Shown piece by piece: positions 1 through 8,728 of a stretch of 64,000 nt of DNA. The DNA is taken from the NCBI RefSeq assembly GCF_001660485.1, contig NZ_CP013979.1:1736001-1800000 (forward strand), read 5' to 3'. The notes beneath the pieces were generated by a model. The model was not told where the DNA came from. It searched no databases and saw nothing but the letters and a program-made list of their open reading frames with translations. This DNA is from Agromyces aureus. Its GTDB lineage: Bacteria; Actinomycetota; Actinomycetes; Actinomycetales; Microbacteriaceae. Numbering within the stretch: the first letter of the stretch is position 1; the number at the start of each line of letters is the position of its first letter. A program made the position numbers and the translations under genes.

Positions 1-2783
1 TCGTCGCCGACCTCGTCGAGGGCGGCATCCGCGACGGGTTCGGGCCCGCGTGGCCCGAACCGCTGACGCCCGAGGTGCGCGTGCTCAGGGGGTTCCGCAC
101 CGAGTTGCGCGACCTGCTCATGCGTGCGGTCGAGCTCGGCATCGACGAGCGCGAGCTCGCCCGACTCGGCCAGGCGGCGGCCCGGCCCGAGTGGGTGGCG
201 GCTGCCGACTTCATGTCCGAGTACTCCGACGTGAAGGACCAGGTGCGGCCGAACCAGTTCGACTCGGCCGAACTCGGCGCGTTCGCGGCGTCGATCGTGC
301 GTCGCAGCGCCACCGAGCCTGATGCGGCCGCTGCGCTCGGCCAGCTCGCGGGGCTGCGGCTGCTCGTGGTCGACGACGCGCAGGAGACCACCGAGGCGTC
401 GGCCTCGCTCATCGCCGCCTTCGCCGCGTGCGGGGTGCAGATCGTCGCGATCGGCGATCCGGATGTCGCGAGCAACGGGTTCCGCGGCGGCCGGCCCGAG
501 CTGCTCGGCTCACTGAGCTCGATGCTCGACGGTGCGCCCGTTCGACGCATCGAACTCCCGATCGTGCACCGGGGCCGTCCCGAGATCGCCGAGGTCGTCT
601 CGGGCGTGCGCGCCCACGTCGGCACGGCGCTCGGCGGCACCCACCGTTCCGCACGGCTGGCAGGTGGCGACGACGACACCGTGGCCGCGCCCGCGGTCGA
701 TCCGCTCGCGCCCGTGCTCGGCATCGAGGCAGCCTCGGGCGCGGCCGAGCACCAGGCGATCGCCGCGCTGCTCCGCGAGCGGCACCTGCTCGACGGCGTG
801 GCCTGGTCGCAGATGGCGGTCGTGCTGCGCTCGGGCGGCGACGTGCCGACCGTCGAGCGCGCGCTCGCGCTCGCCGACGTGCCGACCTCCGGCGCCGCAT
901 CGGGGCTGGCCCTGCGCGACGCGCCCGCCGCCGCGGCGCTGCTCACCGCGTGCTCGTTCGTGCTCGGCCGCGAGCCGCTCACCGCCGAGCTCGCGGTCAC
1001 GCTGCTCACCGGACCGATCGGACGGCTGGACGGCATCGGGCTTCGACGACTGCGCCTCGCGCTCCGGCACGAGGAGCTCGCCGCCGGCGGCACTCGCACG
1101 GGCGACGAACTGCTCGTCGACGCGCTCTCAGCGCCCGGGGGGTTCGCGACGATCGACGCGGCGCCCGGCCGCCGCGCGGCGAGGCTCGCATCCGTGCTCG
1201 ACGACGCGGTGCAGGTGGGCCGCGCCGGCGGCACGATCGAAGAGGTCCTCTGGTCGCTCTGGGAGGGCGGCGGACTCGGCACCGAGTGGGGGCGGCAGGC
1301 CGCCGGCACGGGCGTGCTCGCCGACGAGGCCGATCGTTCGCTCGACGCCGCCGTGGCGCTGTTCTCGGCCGCCACCCGGTTCGTCGAGCGCGAGCCCGAG
1401 GCTCCCGCCGTGCGATTCGTCGACGAGGTGCTCGCGAGTGAGCTGCCCGAAGACTCGCTCGCGCCCAGGCGGACGACCGAGACCGTGCTCGTGACCACCC
1501 CGCAGGGCGTCGTCGGCCGCGAGTTCGACGTGGTCGTCGTGGCCGGGCTCCAAGACGCCGTGTGGCCGAACCTGCGCCCGCGCGGCACCCTCCTGCACGC
1601 CGGACTCCTGCCGCGCGTCGCGCAGGCGGCGCGAGCCGGTGCGCCGCTGCCCGGCGTCGAGACGCCGGCCGAGGTGCGGGCCGCCGTGCGCGACGACGAG
1701 CTGCGCATGTTCGTGCTCGCCGTCTCGCGGGCCCGACGACAGGTCGTGCTCGCCTGCACCGCGAACGACGACGAGCAGCCGTCGGTGCTCATGGGCTACG
1801 CCCGCGAGCGCGTGCGTGCGCGTCGGCGGCCGTTGCAGCTCCGCGCGCTCGTCGGCGCGCTGCGGCGCGAGGCCGTGACGGGCGATCCCGAGTCCGCGGC
1901 CGCACTGGCCCTCCTCGCCGAGGAGGGCGTGCCCGGCGCGAATCCGGCCGAGTGGTACGGCCTCGCCGACCTCTCGAGCGAGGCACCGCTCGTCGACCTC
2001 GACGGCGACCCCGAGGCATCCGTCCAGGTGTCGCCCTCACAGATCGACCGCGTCGAGGAGTCGCCGCTCGGCTGGTTCGTCGACCACATCGCGTCGCCGC
2101 CGTCGGGCGTCGCGGCGTCGATCGGCACGATCGTGCACGCCGTCGTCGAAGAGGTCGGCGGCCGAGACGACGGCGCGACCGATGTCGAGGCGATCTGGGA
2201 GGCCGTCGAGGAGCGGCTGAAGGGCGTGCGCTTCGAGGCCGGGTGGGTGGCCGAGCGCGAGCGCCGCGGAGCACGCCGCATGGCCGAGGGCGCCGCCGAG
2301 TACCTGCAGTCGTTCGACGACGACGCGAAGGTGCTGCTCGGTGCAGAAGGCAAGTTCACCATCACCGTCGACCGGGTGCGCATCACCGGCACCATCGACC
2401 GCATCGAGGCGTCGGCCGACGGCACGACGGTCATCGTCGACATCAAGACCGGCCGCACGCCGCCGACGTATCCGCAGACGGCGGCGCACCCGCAGCTCGC
2501 CGCGTACCAGCTCGCGGCCCGACAGCAGGCCGTGCCGTCGGCAGGGGTGCAGGGCGGTGCGAAGCTCGTCTACGTCGCGACGCCGTCGCGCGGGCTCGCC
2601 TACACCGAGCGCGCGCAGCAACCGTTCGACGACGAAGCCGAGACCGCGTTCCGCGAGCGGCTCGCCGAGGTCGGCCGCGTGATGGCAGGGTCGACCTTCG
2701 AGGGCTCCACCGAGCCCGGGCCCCGATCCAGGTTCGGGTCCTGGCAGTACCGCGTGCACCTCGTGCCGGCGGTTTCCGCGTGA
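1..2783 (+). CDS. adnA: AdnA-like ATP-dependent helicase-nuclease subunit (5' truncated by window edge)
   Basis: The gene is open from the left edge, so its start and Walker A motif lie outside the window. The visible part matches the second half of a UvrD/RecB-type motor followed by a RecB-family nuclease domain. The C-terminal 200 residues contain a PD-(D/E)XK signature: GTIDRIE at about 2389-2409, then VDIKTG at about 2437-2454. In mycobacteria AdnA and AdnB form the heterodimeric end-resection motor-nuclease that replaces RecBCD/AddAB. Here the stop codon overlaps the GTG start of the next gene by 4 nt, so the two are translationally coupled, as expected for a dimer. AdnA rather than AdnB is inferred from its upstream position; an AddB-like label is the alternative. 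Confidence 0.85.
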   Translation, partial: VADLVEGGIRDGFGPAWPEPLTPEVRVLRGFRTELRDLLMRAVELGIDERELARLGQAAARPEWVAAADFMSEYSDVKDQVRPNQFDSAELGAFAASIVRRSATEPDAAAALGQLAGLRLLVVDDAQETTEASASLIAAFAACGVQIVAIGDPDVASNGFRGGRPELLGSLSSMLDGAPVRRIELPIVHRGRPEIAEVVSGVRAHVGTALGGTHRSARLAGGDDDTVAAPAVDPLAPVLGIEAASGAAEHQAIAALLRERHLLDGVAWSQMAVVLRSGGDVPTVERALALADVPTSGAASGLALRDAPAAAALLTACSFVLGREPLTAELAVTLLTGPIGRLDGIGLRRLRLALRHEELAAGGTRTGDELLVDALSAPGGFATIDAAPGRRAARLASVLDDAVQVGRAGGTIEEVLWSLWEGGGLGTEWGRQAAGTGVLADEADRSLDAAVALFSAATRFVEREPEAPAVRFVDEVLASELPEDSLAPRRTTETVLVTTPQGVVGREFDVVVVAGLQDAVWPNLRPRGTLLHAGLLPRVAQAARAGAPLPGVETPAEVRAAVRDDELRMFVLAVSRARRQVVLACTANDDEQPSVLMGYARERVRARRRPLQLRALVGALRREAVTGDPESAAALALLAEEGVPGANPAEWYGLADLSSEAPLVDLDGDPEASVQVSPSQIDRVEESPLGWFVDHIASPPSGVAASIGTIVHAVVEEVGGRDDGATDVEAIWEAVEERLKGVRFEAGWVAERERRGARRMAEGAAEYLQSFDDDAKVLLGAEGKFTITVDRVRITGTIDRIEASADGTTVIVDIKTGRTPPTYPQTAAHPQLAAYQLAARQQAVPSAGVQGGAKLVYVATPSRGLAYTERAQQPFDDEAETAFRERLAEVGRVMAGSTFEGSTEPGPRSRFGSWQYRVHLVPAVSA

Positions 2784-5700
2784 GCGCGACGCAGACCGGG
2801 GTGATTCCGGTCGTGAACGCCGCCGCGAACTCCGGCCCGAATCTCGGCTCGGATCGCGCGACCGACCGCGTGCCGAACCGTCTGAGCGCGGCCGAGATCG
2901 CCACCCGGCTCGGGCTTCACGTGCCGACTCCCGAGCAGCAGGCGGTCATCGAGGCCGATCCGCACGGCGCGAGCATCGTCGTCGCCGGGGCCGGCAGCGG
3001 CAAGACCGAGACCATGGCGAACCGCGTCGTCTGGCTGCTCGCCAACGGACACGTGGGCGTGGCCGACGTGCTCGGGCTCACGTTCACGCGCAAGGCCGCC
3101 GGCGAGCTCGCCGAGCGCGTGCGCGAACGCGTCGCGCAACTCGTGCACGAGGGCATCGCCGAACTCGTGATCGACCCGCTCGAATCGGCGACCGTGAGCA
3201 CCTATCACTCGTTCGCGAGCGCGATCTACCGCGAGCACGCGATGCGCATCGGGCGCGAACCCGACGCGACCGTGCTCGGTGAGGCATCCGCGTGGCTGCT
3301 CGCCCGCTCGGTCGTGAGCTCCTCGGCCGACGACCGGCTCATCGAACTCGACGCCTCGCTCGACCGCGTCACCGGCGCCGCGCTCTCGCTGAGCCGGGCG
3401 CTCGCCGAGAACGTCGCCGACAGCCGCGACGTGCGCGCCTTCGCACGGGACTTCCTCGCCATGCGCGGGCTGCCCATCGAGGCGCCGCGAAAGCGCACGG
3501 ACTTCGACTCGTTCGTGGGTGCGCTCGGCGTGGTCGATGCCCTGCCGCCGCTGCTCGAGCTCGCCGATGCCTACGCCGCGGCCAAGCGCGAGCGAGGCTA
3601 CGTCGAGTTCTCCGACCAGGTCGCGCTCGCACTGCAGATCTGCGTGGAACACCCCGACGTCGTCGTCGAGCACCGCGAGCGCTCGCGCACCGTGCTGCTC
3701 GACGAATACCAGGACACGAGTGTCGTGCAGACCCGACTGCTCGCCTCCCTCTTCGAGGGGCACCCCGTGATGGCAGTCGGCGACCCCGACCAGTCGATCT
3801 ACGGATGGCGCGGCGCGAGCGCCGCCAACCTCGCCCGGTTCGATCGCGACTTCGGCAGGGGAGCCGCGTCGGTGTACCACCTGTCGACCAGCTGGCGGAA
3901 TCCGCGCGTCGTGCTCGATGCGGCGAACACCCTCATCGCCTCGCTCGACGCCGGAATCCCCAAGGCCCCGCTCGCACCCTCGCCGTTCGCGGGCGCCGGG
4001 CGACTCGACGTGACCTGGGGCGAGACCATCGACGACGAGGCCGACCAGGTCGCGCGCTGGTTCGCCGAACGGCTGGGGCGCAGCCGTCGCCCGGGCTCCG
4101 CACCAGAGCCGGCGGCCGAGCCGAAGAGCGGTGCGCTGCTCTGCCGCACGTTCGCCAACGTCGGCGTGTTCACGCAGGCGCTGCGCGCGCATGGCGTGCC
4201 CGTGCACGTGCTGGGCATGGCGGGCCTGCTCGACCAGCCCGTGATCGCCGATCTCGTGTGCGTGCTGCGCGTGCTGCACGATCCCACGGCGGGCGCGGAG
4301 CTCGTGCGCGTGCTCGCCGGCGCCCGGTGGCGCATCGGCCCGGCCGACCTCTCCGGCCTCCGGGACGTCGCGAAGTGGCTCGTCGACCGCGACCTCGCCC
4401 GCCGTCGGCTCGACGACGACGTCCGACGCGAGCTGCGAGCCTCGACCGCGGCCGAGGAGTCGCCGTCGATCGTCGACGCGCTCGACTTCGTGCTCACGGC
4501 CCCCGACGACCACCGGGCGCTCGCCGGCATCGGTGCGCCCGGGCTCGCGCGTCTCCGGCGCGCGGGAACCCAGCTGCAGGCGCTCCGCCGCCGCGCCGGA
4601 CTCGGCCTCATCGACTTCGTCCATCTCGTGCAGCAGGAGCTGCTGCTCGACATCGAGGTCGCCGCCAACGCCGACCAGCCGCTCGGTCGACCGAGCCTCG
4701 AGGCCTTCGACGAACTGCTCGCGGGCTTCGCCGACGACTCCGAGCACCCGACCCTCGGCGCGTTCCTCAGCTGGCTGACCGAGGCCGAGCAGCGCGATCG
4801 GCTGTCGCCGCGTCAGGACGAGCCGGAGCCCGGCGCGGTGCAGGTGCTCTCGATCCACGGATCGAAGGGGCTCGAGTGGGACGTCGTCGCCGTTCCCCGC
4901 ATGGTCGACCAGGAGATCCCGTCGAAGCCGCGGTCGGCCAAGGGTTGGCTCGCGTTCGGCGAACTGCCGAACGAGTTCAAGGGCGATCGCGACGAGCTTC
5001 CCGAGCTGGGCTGGCGCGGCGTGCAGAGCCAGCGGGAGTTCGACGAGGCCGTGACGGCGTTCGCTGAAGAGAACCGCGAGCGCCACGCCGACGAGGAGCG
5101 CCGACTCGCGTACGTCGCCGTGACGCGCACCCGTTCCGATCTGCTGCTCAGCGGCTCGTGGTGGTCGACCCAGAAGACGGCGCGCCCGCCGAGTGCGTTC
5201 CTGCACGAGCTCGCCGTCGCCGGCGTCATCGTGCCCGACCTGCTGCCGACCACGCCCGACGACACCGAGAACCCGCGGGCCGAGGCCGATGCGCGCGTGT
5301 CCTGGCCACTCGACCCGCTCGGCGCGCGCCGACCGGGCGTCGTTCGCGCCGCCGACGCGGTGCGTCAGGCCTCCGAGGGGCCGAGCGGCGCCGGACTCGG
5401 TCCGCAGCTCTCGTCGGAGCTGACGCTGCTCATCGAGGAACGTCGCCGTCGACAGGCCGGCCCGGGGCCGACGCCGATCCCGTCGCGAGTTCCGGCCTCG
5501 CGGTTCAAGGACTACCTCGACGACCCGGCGGCGGTCGCCGCGCAGCTGCGGCGGCCGATGCCGCAGCGCCCCTACCGGGCGACCCGCCTCGGCACCCTCT
5601 TCCACGAATGGGTCGAGCACCGTTCAACGGGGGAGTCCGCCGGGGCGGCGCTCGATGACGGCCTCTTCGGCGTCGAGCTGCTCGGCGCATTCGACCGCGG

Positions 5701-6238
5701 CGAGTTCCTCGAGTTCGGCGATCGCGTCGGTCACGGACGTGGCGCCAGTGCCGGCGACGGCGTCGAGTCCGCCGATCGCTTCGAGTCCGCCGCCCGCGGC
5801 GGGCGGCCGGGCACCGCCCCGGAGACGCTCGATCGCATGGCGAGTCTGCGTGCGACGTTCGAGGCTTCGGAGTGGGGCTCGCGTCGACCGCTCGAGGTCG
5901 AGATCGAACTGCACCTGCCCATCGACGAGCACGTGTTCGTGTGCAAGCTCGACGCCGTCTACGACGTGCCGGCCGGTGGTGAACTCGCCGCCCGCGGCAT
6001 CCGCTATCAGGTCGTCGACTGGAAGACCGGCCGCGCACCCCGCAACGCGCGGGATCTCGAGCTCAAGCAGACGCAGCTCGCGCTCTATCGACTCGCGTAT
6101 GCGGCCTGGGCCGGCGTCTCACCCGACGAGGTCGACGCGGTGTTCTACTTCGTCGAGGACGACCGCGTGATCAGGCCCGACGTGCTCTCCGACGAGGCGG
6201 AGCTCCGCCGGGCCTGGGCCGCTGCCGTGCAGGGCTGA
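2780..6238 (+). CDS. adnB: AdnB-like ATP-dependent DNA helicase/nuclease
   Basis: This 1152-residue protein starts at a GTG overlapping the adnA stop (GTGA); the frame stays open far upstream, but only this start gives coupling and the expected N-terminus. Walker A (AGAGSGKT, Lys about 75), motif II (LLDEYQD, Asp about 308), GDPDQSIYGWRG and the late motif VAVTRTRSDLLL define an SF1A UvrD/Rep motor. The C-terminal 150 residues carry a RecB-type nuclease with VVDWKTGR (Asp about 1080, Lys about 1082). With AdnA it should form an end-processing machine acting on double-strand breaks. The length is close to the roughly 1100 residues of mycobacterial AdnB. Subunit identity is inferred from gene order; the helicase-nuclease class is certain. 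Confidence 0.9.
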   Translation: MSATQTGVIPVVNAAANSGPNLGSDRATDRVPNRLSAAEIATRLGLHVPTPEQQAVIEADPHGASIVVAGAGSGKTETMANRVVWLLANGHVGVADVLGLTFTRKAAGELAERVRERVAQLVHEGIAELVIDPLESATVSTYHSFASAIYREHAMRIGREPDATVLGEASAWLLARSVVSSSADDRLIELDASLDRVTGAALSLSRALAENVADSRDVRAFARDFLAMRGLPIEAPRKRTDFDSFVGALGVVDALPPLLELADAYAAAKRERGYVEFSDQVALALQICVEHPDVVVEHRERSRTVLLDEYQDTSVVQTRLLASLFEGHPVMAVGDPDQSIYGWRGASAANLARFDRDFGRGAASVYHLSTSWRNPRVVLDAANTLIASLDAGIPKAPLAPSPFAGAGRLDVTWGETIDDEADQVARWFAERLGRSRRPGSAPEPAAEPKSGALLCRTFANVGVFTQALRAHGVPVHVLGMAGLLDQPVIADLVCVLRVLHDPTAGAELVRVLAGARWRIGPADLSGLRDVAKWLVDRDLARRRLDDDVRRELRASTAAEESPSIVDALDFVLTAPDDHRALAGIGAPGLARLRRAGTQLQALRRRAGLGLIDFVHLVQQELLLDIEVAANADQPLGRPSLEAFDELLAGFADDSEHPTLGAFLSWLTEAEQRDRLSPRQDEPEPGAVQVLSIHGSKGLEWDVVAVPRMVDQEIPSKPRSAKGWLAFGELPNEFKGDRDELPELGWRGVQSQREFDEAVTAFAEENRERHADEERRLAYVAVTRTRSDLLLSGSWWSTQKTARPPSAFLHELAVAGVIVPDLLPTTPDDTENPRAEADARVSWPLDPLGARRPGVVRAADAVRQASEGPSGAGLGPQLSSELTLLIEERRRRQAGPGPTPIPSRVPASRFKDYLDDPAAVAAQLRRPMPQRPYRATRLGTLFHEWVEHRSTGESAGAALDDGLFGVELLGAFDRGEFLEFGDRVGHGRGASAGDGVESADRFESAARGGRPGTAPETLDRMASLRATFEASEWGSRRPLEVEIELHLPIDEHVFVCKLDAVYDVPAGGELAARGIRYQVVDWKTGRAPRNARDLELKQTQLALYRLAYAAWAGVSPDEVDAVFYFVEDDRVIRPDVLSDEAELRRAWAAAVQG

Positions 6239-6358
6239 GCCGTCGAGACCGGCCGGCGGACCGCTGCGGGACGCACGGTCGTTCGGGTCCTCGCATCGAG
6301 ACCCGACGAGGGGGCACGGTGCCCGACCGGTCGAACCGCTCGATCAGGAAGCTCCCGA

Positions 6359-7633
6359 TCAGGACCCGGTTCTGCTCGGACGCTCGTCGGCGTCGGACTC
6401 GCCAGTCGCGGCATCCGACCGACCGTTCGAGGCCGCATCCTTCGAGGCCGCATCCTTCGAGGACCCGTCGCTCGGCGTCGCATCGCCCCAGTCGCTGAGG
6501 TCGAGCGGGATCGGCGCCGTCGCGTCGGTCGGCACGGGCGCGCGTTCACCGCGTTCGCTCAACTCGAACTCCGAGAAGTCGTAGCTGTCGGTCAGCAGTG
6601 CCGACGACACCTCGGGGCTCGAAGCGTCGCGTGCGGGCGTCGTGCGGGGCGTCTCGTCGAGCAGCCGCTCGACGCCGTCGACGGTGAGGATCGGACCCGT
6701 GTGGTGCGAGAGCGTCTCGGTCGTGCGGTCGTGCACGTTCGCGACGAGCTCGTCGAGCATGCCGACCGCGTCGTCGATGATCGCCTCGTCGCGCGCCTCG
6801 ACGCCGTGCAGCAGCCAACGGGCGAGCTCGAGCTCGCCGTAGAGCAGGGCGCGTTGCGGCAGCGCGCCGTCGGCGCCCCCGCTGCGGCCCACCATGTACG
6901 CCTCGAGGGCGCGCTCGGCGGACGGCCCGCGCGACGTGAGCAGCCAGTGCAGGTCGCGGGCGGGATCGCCGACCGCGAGCGCCGACCAGCCGAGGATCGC
7001 TGAGACGCGTTCCTCGTCGACGATGAAGGAGTCGGAGGTGAGTGCTCCGTTGACGACCGTCGACCGGAAGCGCCAGAGCGACTCGTCGTCGGTGGCCTCC
7101 TCCCAGCGGCGCAGCAGCGCCGCGGGCAGCCGGCCGGTGTCGGAGGCGCGGCCGATGAGCTCGACGACCGAGTCGCGGGCCTCGCCGTCGCTCTCACGGG
7201 TGAGGCCGGCGTCGCCGACGAACCCGGAGGGCAGCGAATGGATCGCCGCGATCGACGTGCCGACCGACTCTGCGATCCGGTCGTGGGCGGTGAGGTCGTC
7301 GGCGCTCAGCACGTCGCCGTCGAGGAACTCCGTCACGATCGCGCGGGTGCCGCCGAACGGCGCCTGCCCGAGGAGGACGGGCACGCCGAACGGGAGGCGC
7401 GAGCGGATGCCGGTGGTCATCGCCCGGAGCGCGACGAGGTCGGCGGACTGCTCCGTCTCGGCGCTCTGGGTGCGGGGAACGCGGATGATCAGGTGGCGAC
7501 CGTCGGTCGCATGCAGCTCGACGGCGTCGAACGCACCGCCCGAACCGTTGGTGCGAGGACGGGCCGCGGAGACCTCGAGGCCGGGGACTGCCGCCGTGGC
7601 CAACGCGGCTAGAGTGAGTGTGGGTCTGGCCAT
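6359..7633 (-). CDS. Phosphotransferase-fold (APH-like) protein lacking catalytic residues
   Basis: The protein resembles the APH/choline kinase family: an N-lobe with HLIIRVPRT, then VTEFLDGDVL as hinge, then a C-lobe with GDPARDLHWLL. The catalytic loop, normally HGDLHxxN, reads NGALTSDS, and the following IDW metal-binding motif reads LGW, so both catalytic aspartates and the catalytic His are missing. A pseudokinase or regulatory protein is therefore more likely than an antibiotic kinase. The last 130 residues are Ser/Asp/Ala-rich and probably disordered. ATG 7633 is chosen over a TTG two codons upstream; TAAGCT lies just upstream as a possible -10, giving a nearly leaderless mRNA. The gene is convergent with adnB and divergent from nudC. 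Confidence 0.75.
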   Translation of the reverse strand: MARPTLTLAALATAAVPGLEVSAARPRTNGSGGAFDAVELHATDGRHLIIRVPRTQSAETEQSADLVALRAMTTGIRSRLPFGVPVLLGQAPFGGTRAIVTEFLDGDVLSADDLTAHDRIAESVGTSIAAIHSLPSGFVGDAGLTRESDGEARDSVVELIGRASDTGRLPAALLRRWEEATDDESLWRFRSTVVNGALTSDSFIVDEERVSAILGWSALAVGDPARDLHWLLTSRGPSAERALEAYMVGRSGGADGALPQRALLYGELELARWLLHGVEARDEAIIDDAVGMLDELVANVHDRTTETLSHHTGPILTVDGVERLLDETPRTTPARDASSPEVSSALLTDSYDFSEFELSERGERAPVPTDATAPIPLDLSDWGDATPSDGSSKDAASKDAASNGRSDAATGESDADERPSRTGS

Positions 7634-7720
7634 GGCCAACAGCTTAAGCAGGTGATCCGGTCACCGCGGCGAGCGCCACGCCTTGCCGCCGACTCCGGCC
7701 CGACGCGAGAGAGAGGCGCC

Positions 7721-8728
7721 GTGCGCGAATCGACACCCCCGCCCCTCGCTCGGGCGCACCTCGATCGCGACGGCGTCGGCCGCGGCGATGCAGCGCGCTC
7801 CGGGCGGTTCGACGCGGATCCCGACGCCCGGGTGCTCCTGCTGCACGACGCTCGCGCCCTGCTCACGGAGCGGGTCGAGGGCGCGCCGCCGGTGCTCGAC
7901 CTGCGTTCGCCGGCCGAGGTCTCCTCGGTGATCGCGGCTGCGGGTTCCGCCGACGAAGGGGCCGCGCCGGTCGTGCTGCGGGTGTACCTCGGGCGCGCGC
8001 TCGACGACGAGGGGTCCGCGTACGCGGGCGCTCCCATCGAGGTGTGGGTGCTCGATGACGCGTCGGCCGCGCTGCTCGAACCCGAGGAGGCGCGGTGGGC
8101 CGGGCTCCGCCAGGCCGCGCCGATGCTCTCCGACCGCGACGCCGGCCTCTTCACGCAGGCGGTCGCGATCTCGAACTGGCACCGATCGAGTGCGTTCTGC
8201 CCGCGGTGCGGCGCGCCGACCGAGCCGATCGAGTCGGGCTGGTCGCGTCGGTGCACGAACGACGGCGGTCAGGTCTTCCCCCGAACGGATGCCGCGGTGA
8301 TCGTGCTCGTGACCGATGCCGACGATCGCGTGCTCCTGGGTTCGAACGCCATGTGGCAGTCCAACCGCTTCTCGCTGCTCGCGGGGTTCGTGGAGCCGGG
8401 CGAGTCGCTCGAGTCCGCGGTCGTGCGCGAGGTCGGCGAGGAGGCCGGACTCGAGGTGGTCGACGTGACCTACGTCGCGTCGCAGCCGTGGCCGTTCCCG
8501 GCGAGCCTCATGCTGGGGTTCACGGCCCGCGCGGTGTCGGCCGAGGCCGCGGCCTCGGCCGTGCCCGACGGTGAGGAGATCCTCGAGCTCCGCTGGTTCA
8601 GTCGCGAGGAGCTCGCGGCCGCGCTGCCCGAGGTCGGGTTCCCGGGGCGCACCTCGATCGCGGGGTGGATGCTCGAAGCGTGGTTCGGCGGCCCGATCGA
8701 GGCGTCGCCGCAGGGCTGGGGCGCGTGA
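7721..8728 (+). CDS. nudC: NAD(+) diphosphatase NudC (Nudix hydrolase)
   Basis: The C-terminal half has a zinc-ribbon-like CPRCG...RRC segment (only three of the usual four Cys are visible), FPRTDAAVI, a complete Nudix box (GFVEPGESLES...REVGEEAG), and the SQPWPFPAS signature that separates NudC from other Nudix enzymes. NudC cleaves NADH/NAD to NMNH and AMP and can remove NAD caps from RNA. The N-terminal third is the usual divergent domain. The frame opens at a GTG at 7652, but GTG 7721 is preferred because GAGAGAGG lies just upstream and family N-termini begin near here. Its stop overlaps the uvrD2 start by 4 nt, so the two are coupled. Confidence 0.9.
   Translation: MRESTPPPLARAHLDRDGVGRGDAARSGRFDADPDARVLLLHDARALLTERVEGAPPVLDLRSPAEVSSVIAAAGSADEGAAPVVLRVYLGRALDDEGSAYAGAPIEVWVLDDASAALLEPEEARWAGLRQAAPMLSDRDAGLFTQAVAISNWHRSSAFCPRCGAPTEPIESGWSRRCTNDGGQVFPRTDAAVIVLVTDADDRVLLGSNAMWQSNRFSLLAGFVEPGESLESAVVREVGEEAGLEVVDVTYVASQPWPFPASLMLGFTARAVSAEAAASAVPDGEEILELRWFSREELAAALPEVGFPGRTSIAGWMLEAWFGGPIEASPQGWGA

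Noticed and set aside
2600..5620. A 1006-codon open frame antisense to adnB
   Set aside because: It mirrors the coding strand's third-position GC bias; the product is low complexity (Arg/Gly/Glu/Val) with no domain, while the sense strand encodes clear helicase motifs.
6312..6324. A GGGCAC-G-GTGCCC hairpin between adnB and the APH-like gene
   Set aside because: The stem is only 6 bp with a 1-nt loop and no T tract, too weak to call a terminator.
6359..7633. A macrolide or aminoglycoside resistance kinase
   Set aside because: The catalytic HGD and IDW motifs are missing.
7652..7720. An earlier GTG start for nudC
   Set aside because: The extra 23 residues are Arg-rich and not NudC-like, and GAGAGAGG precedes GTG 7721.
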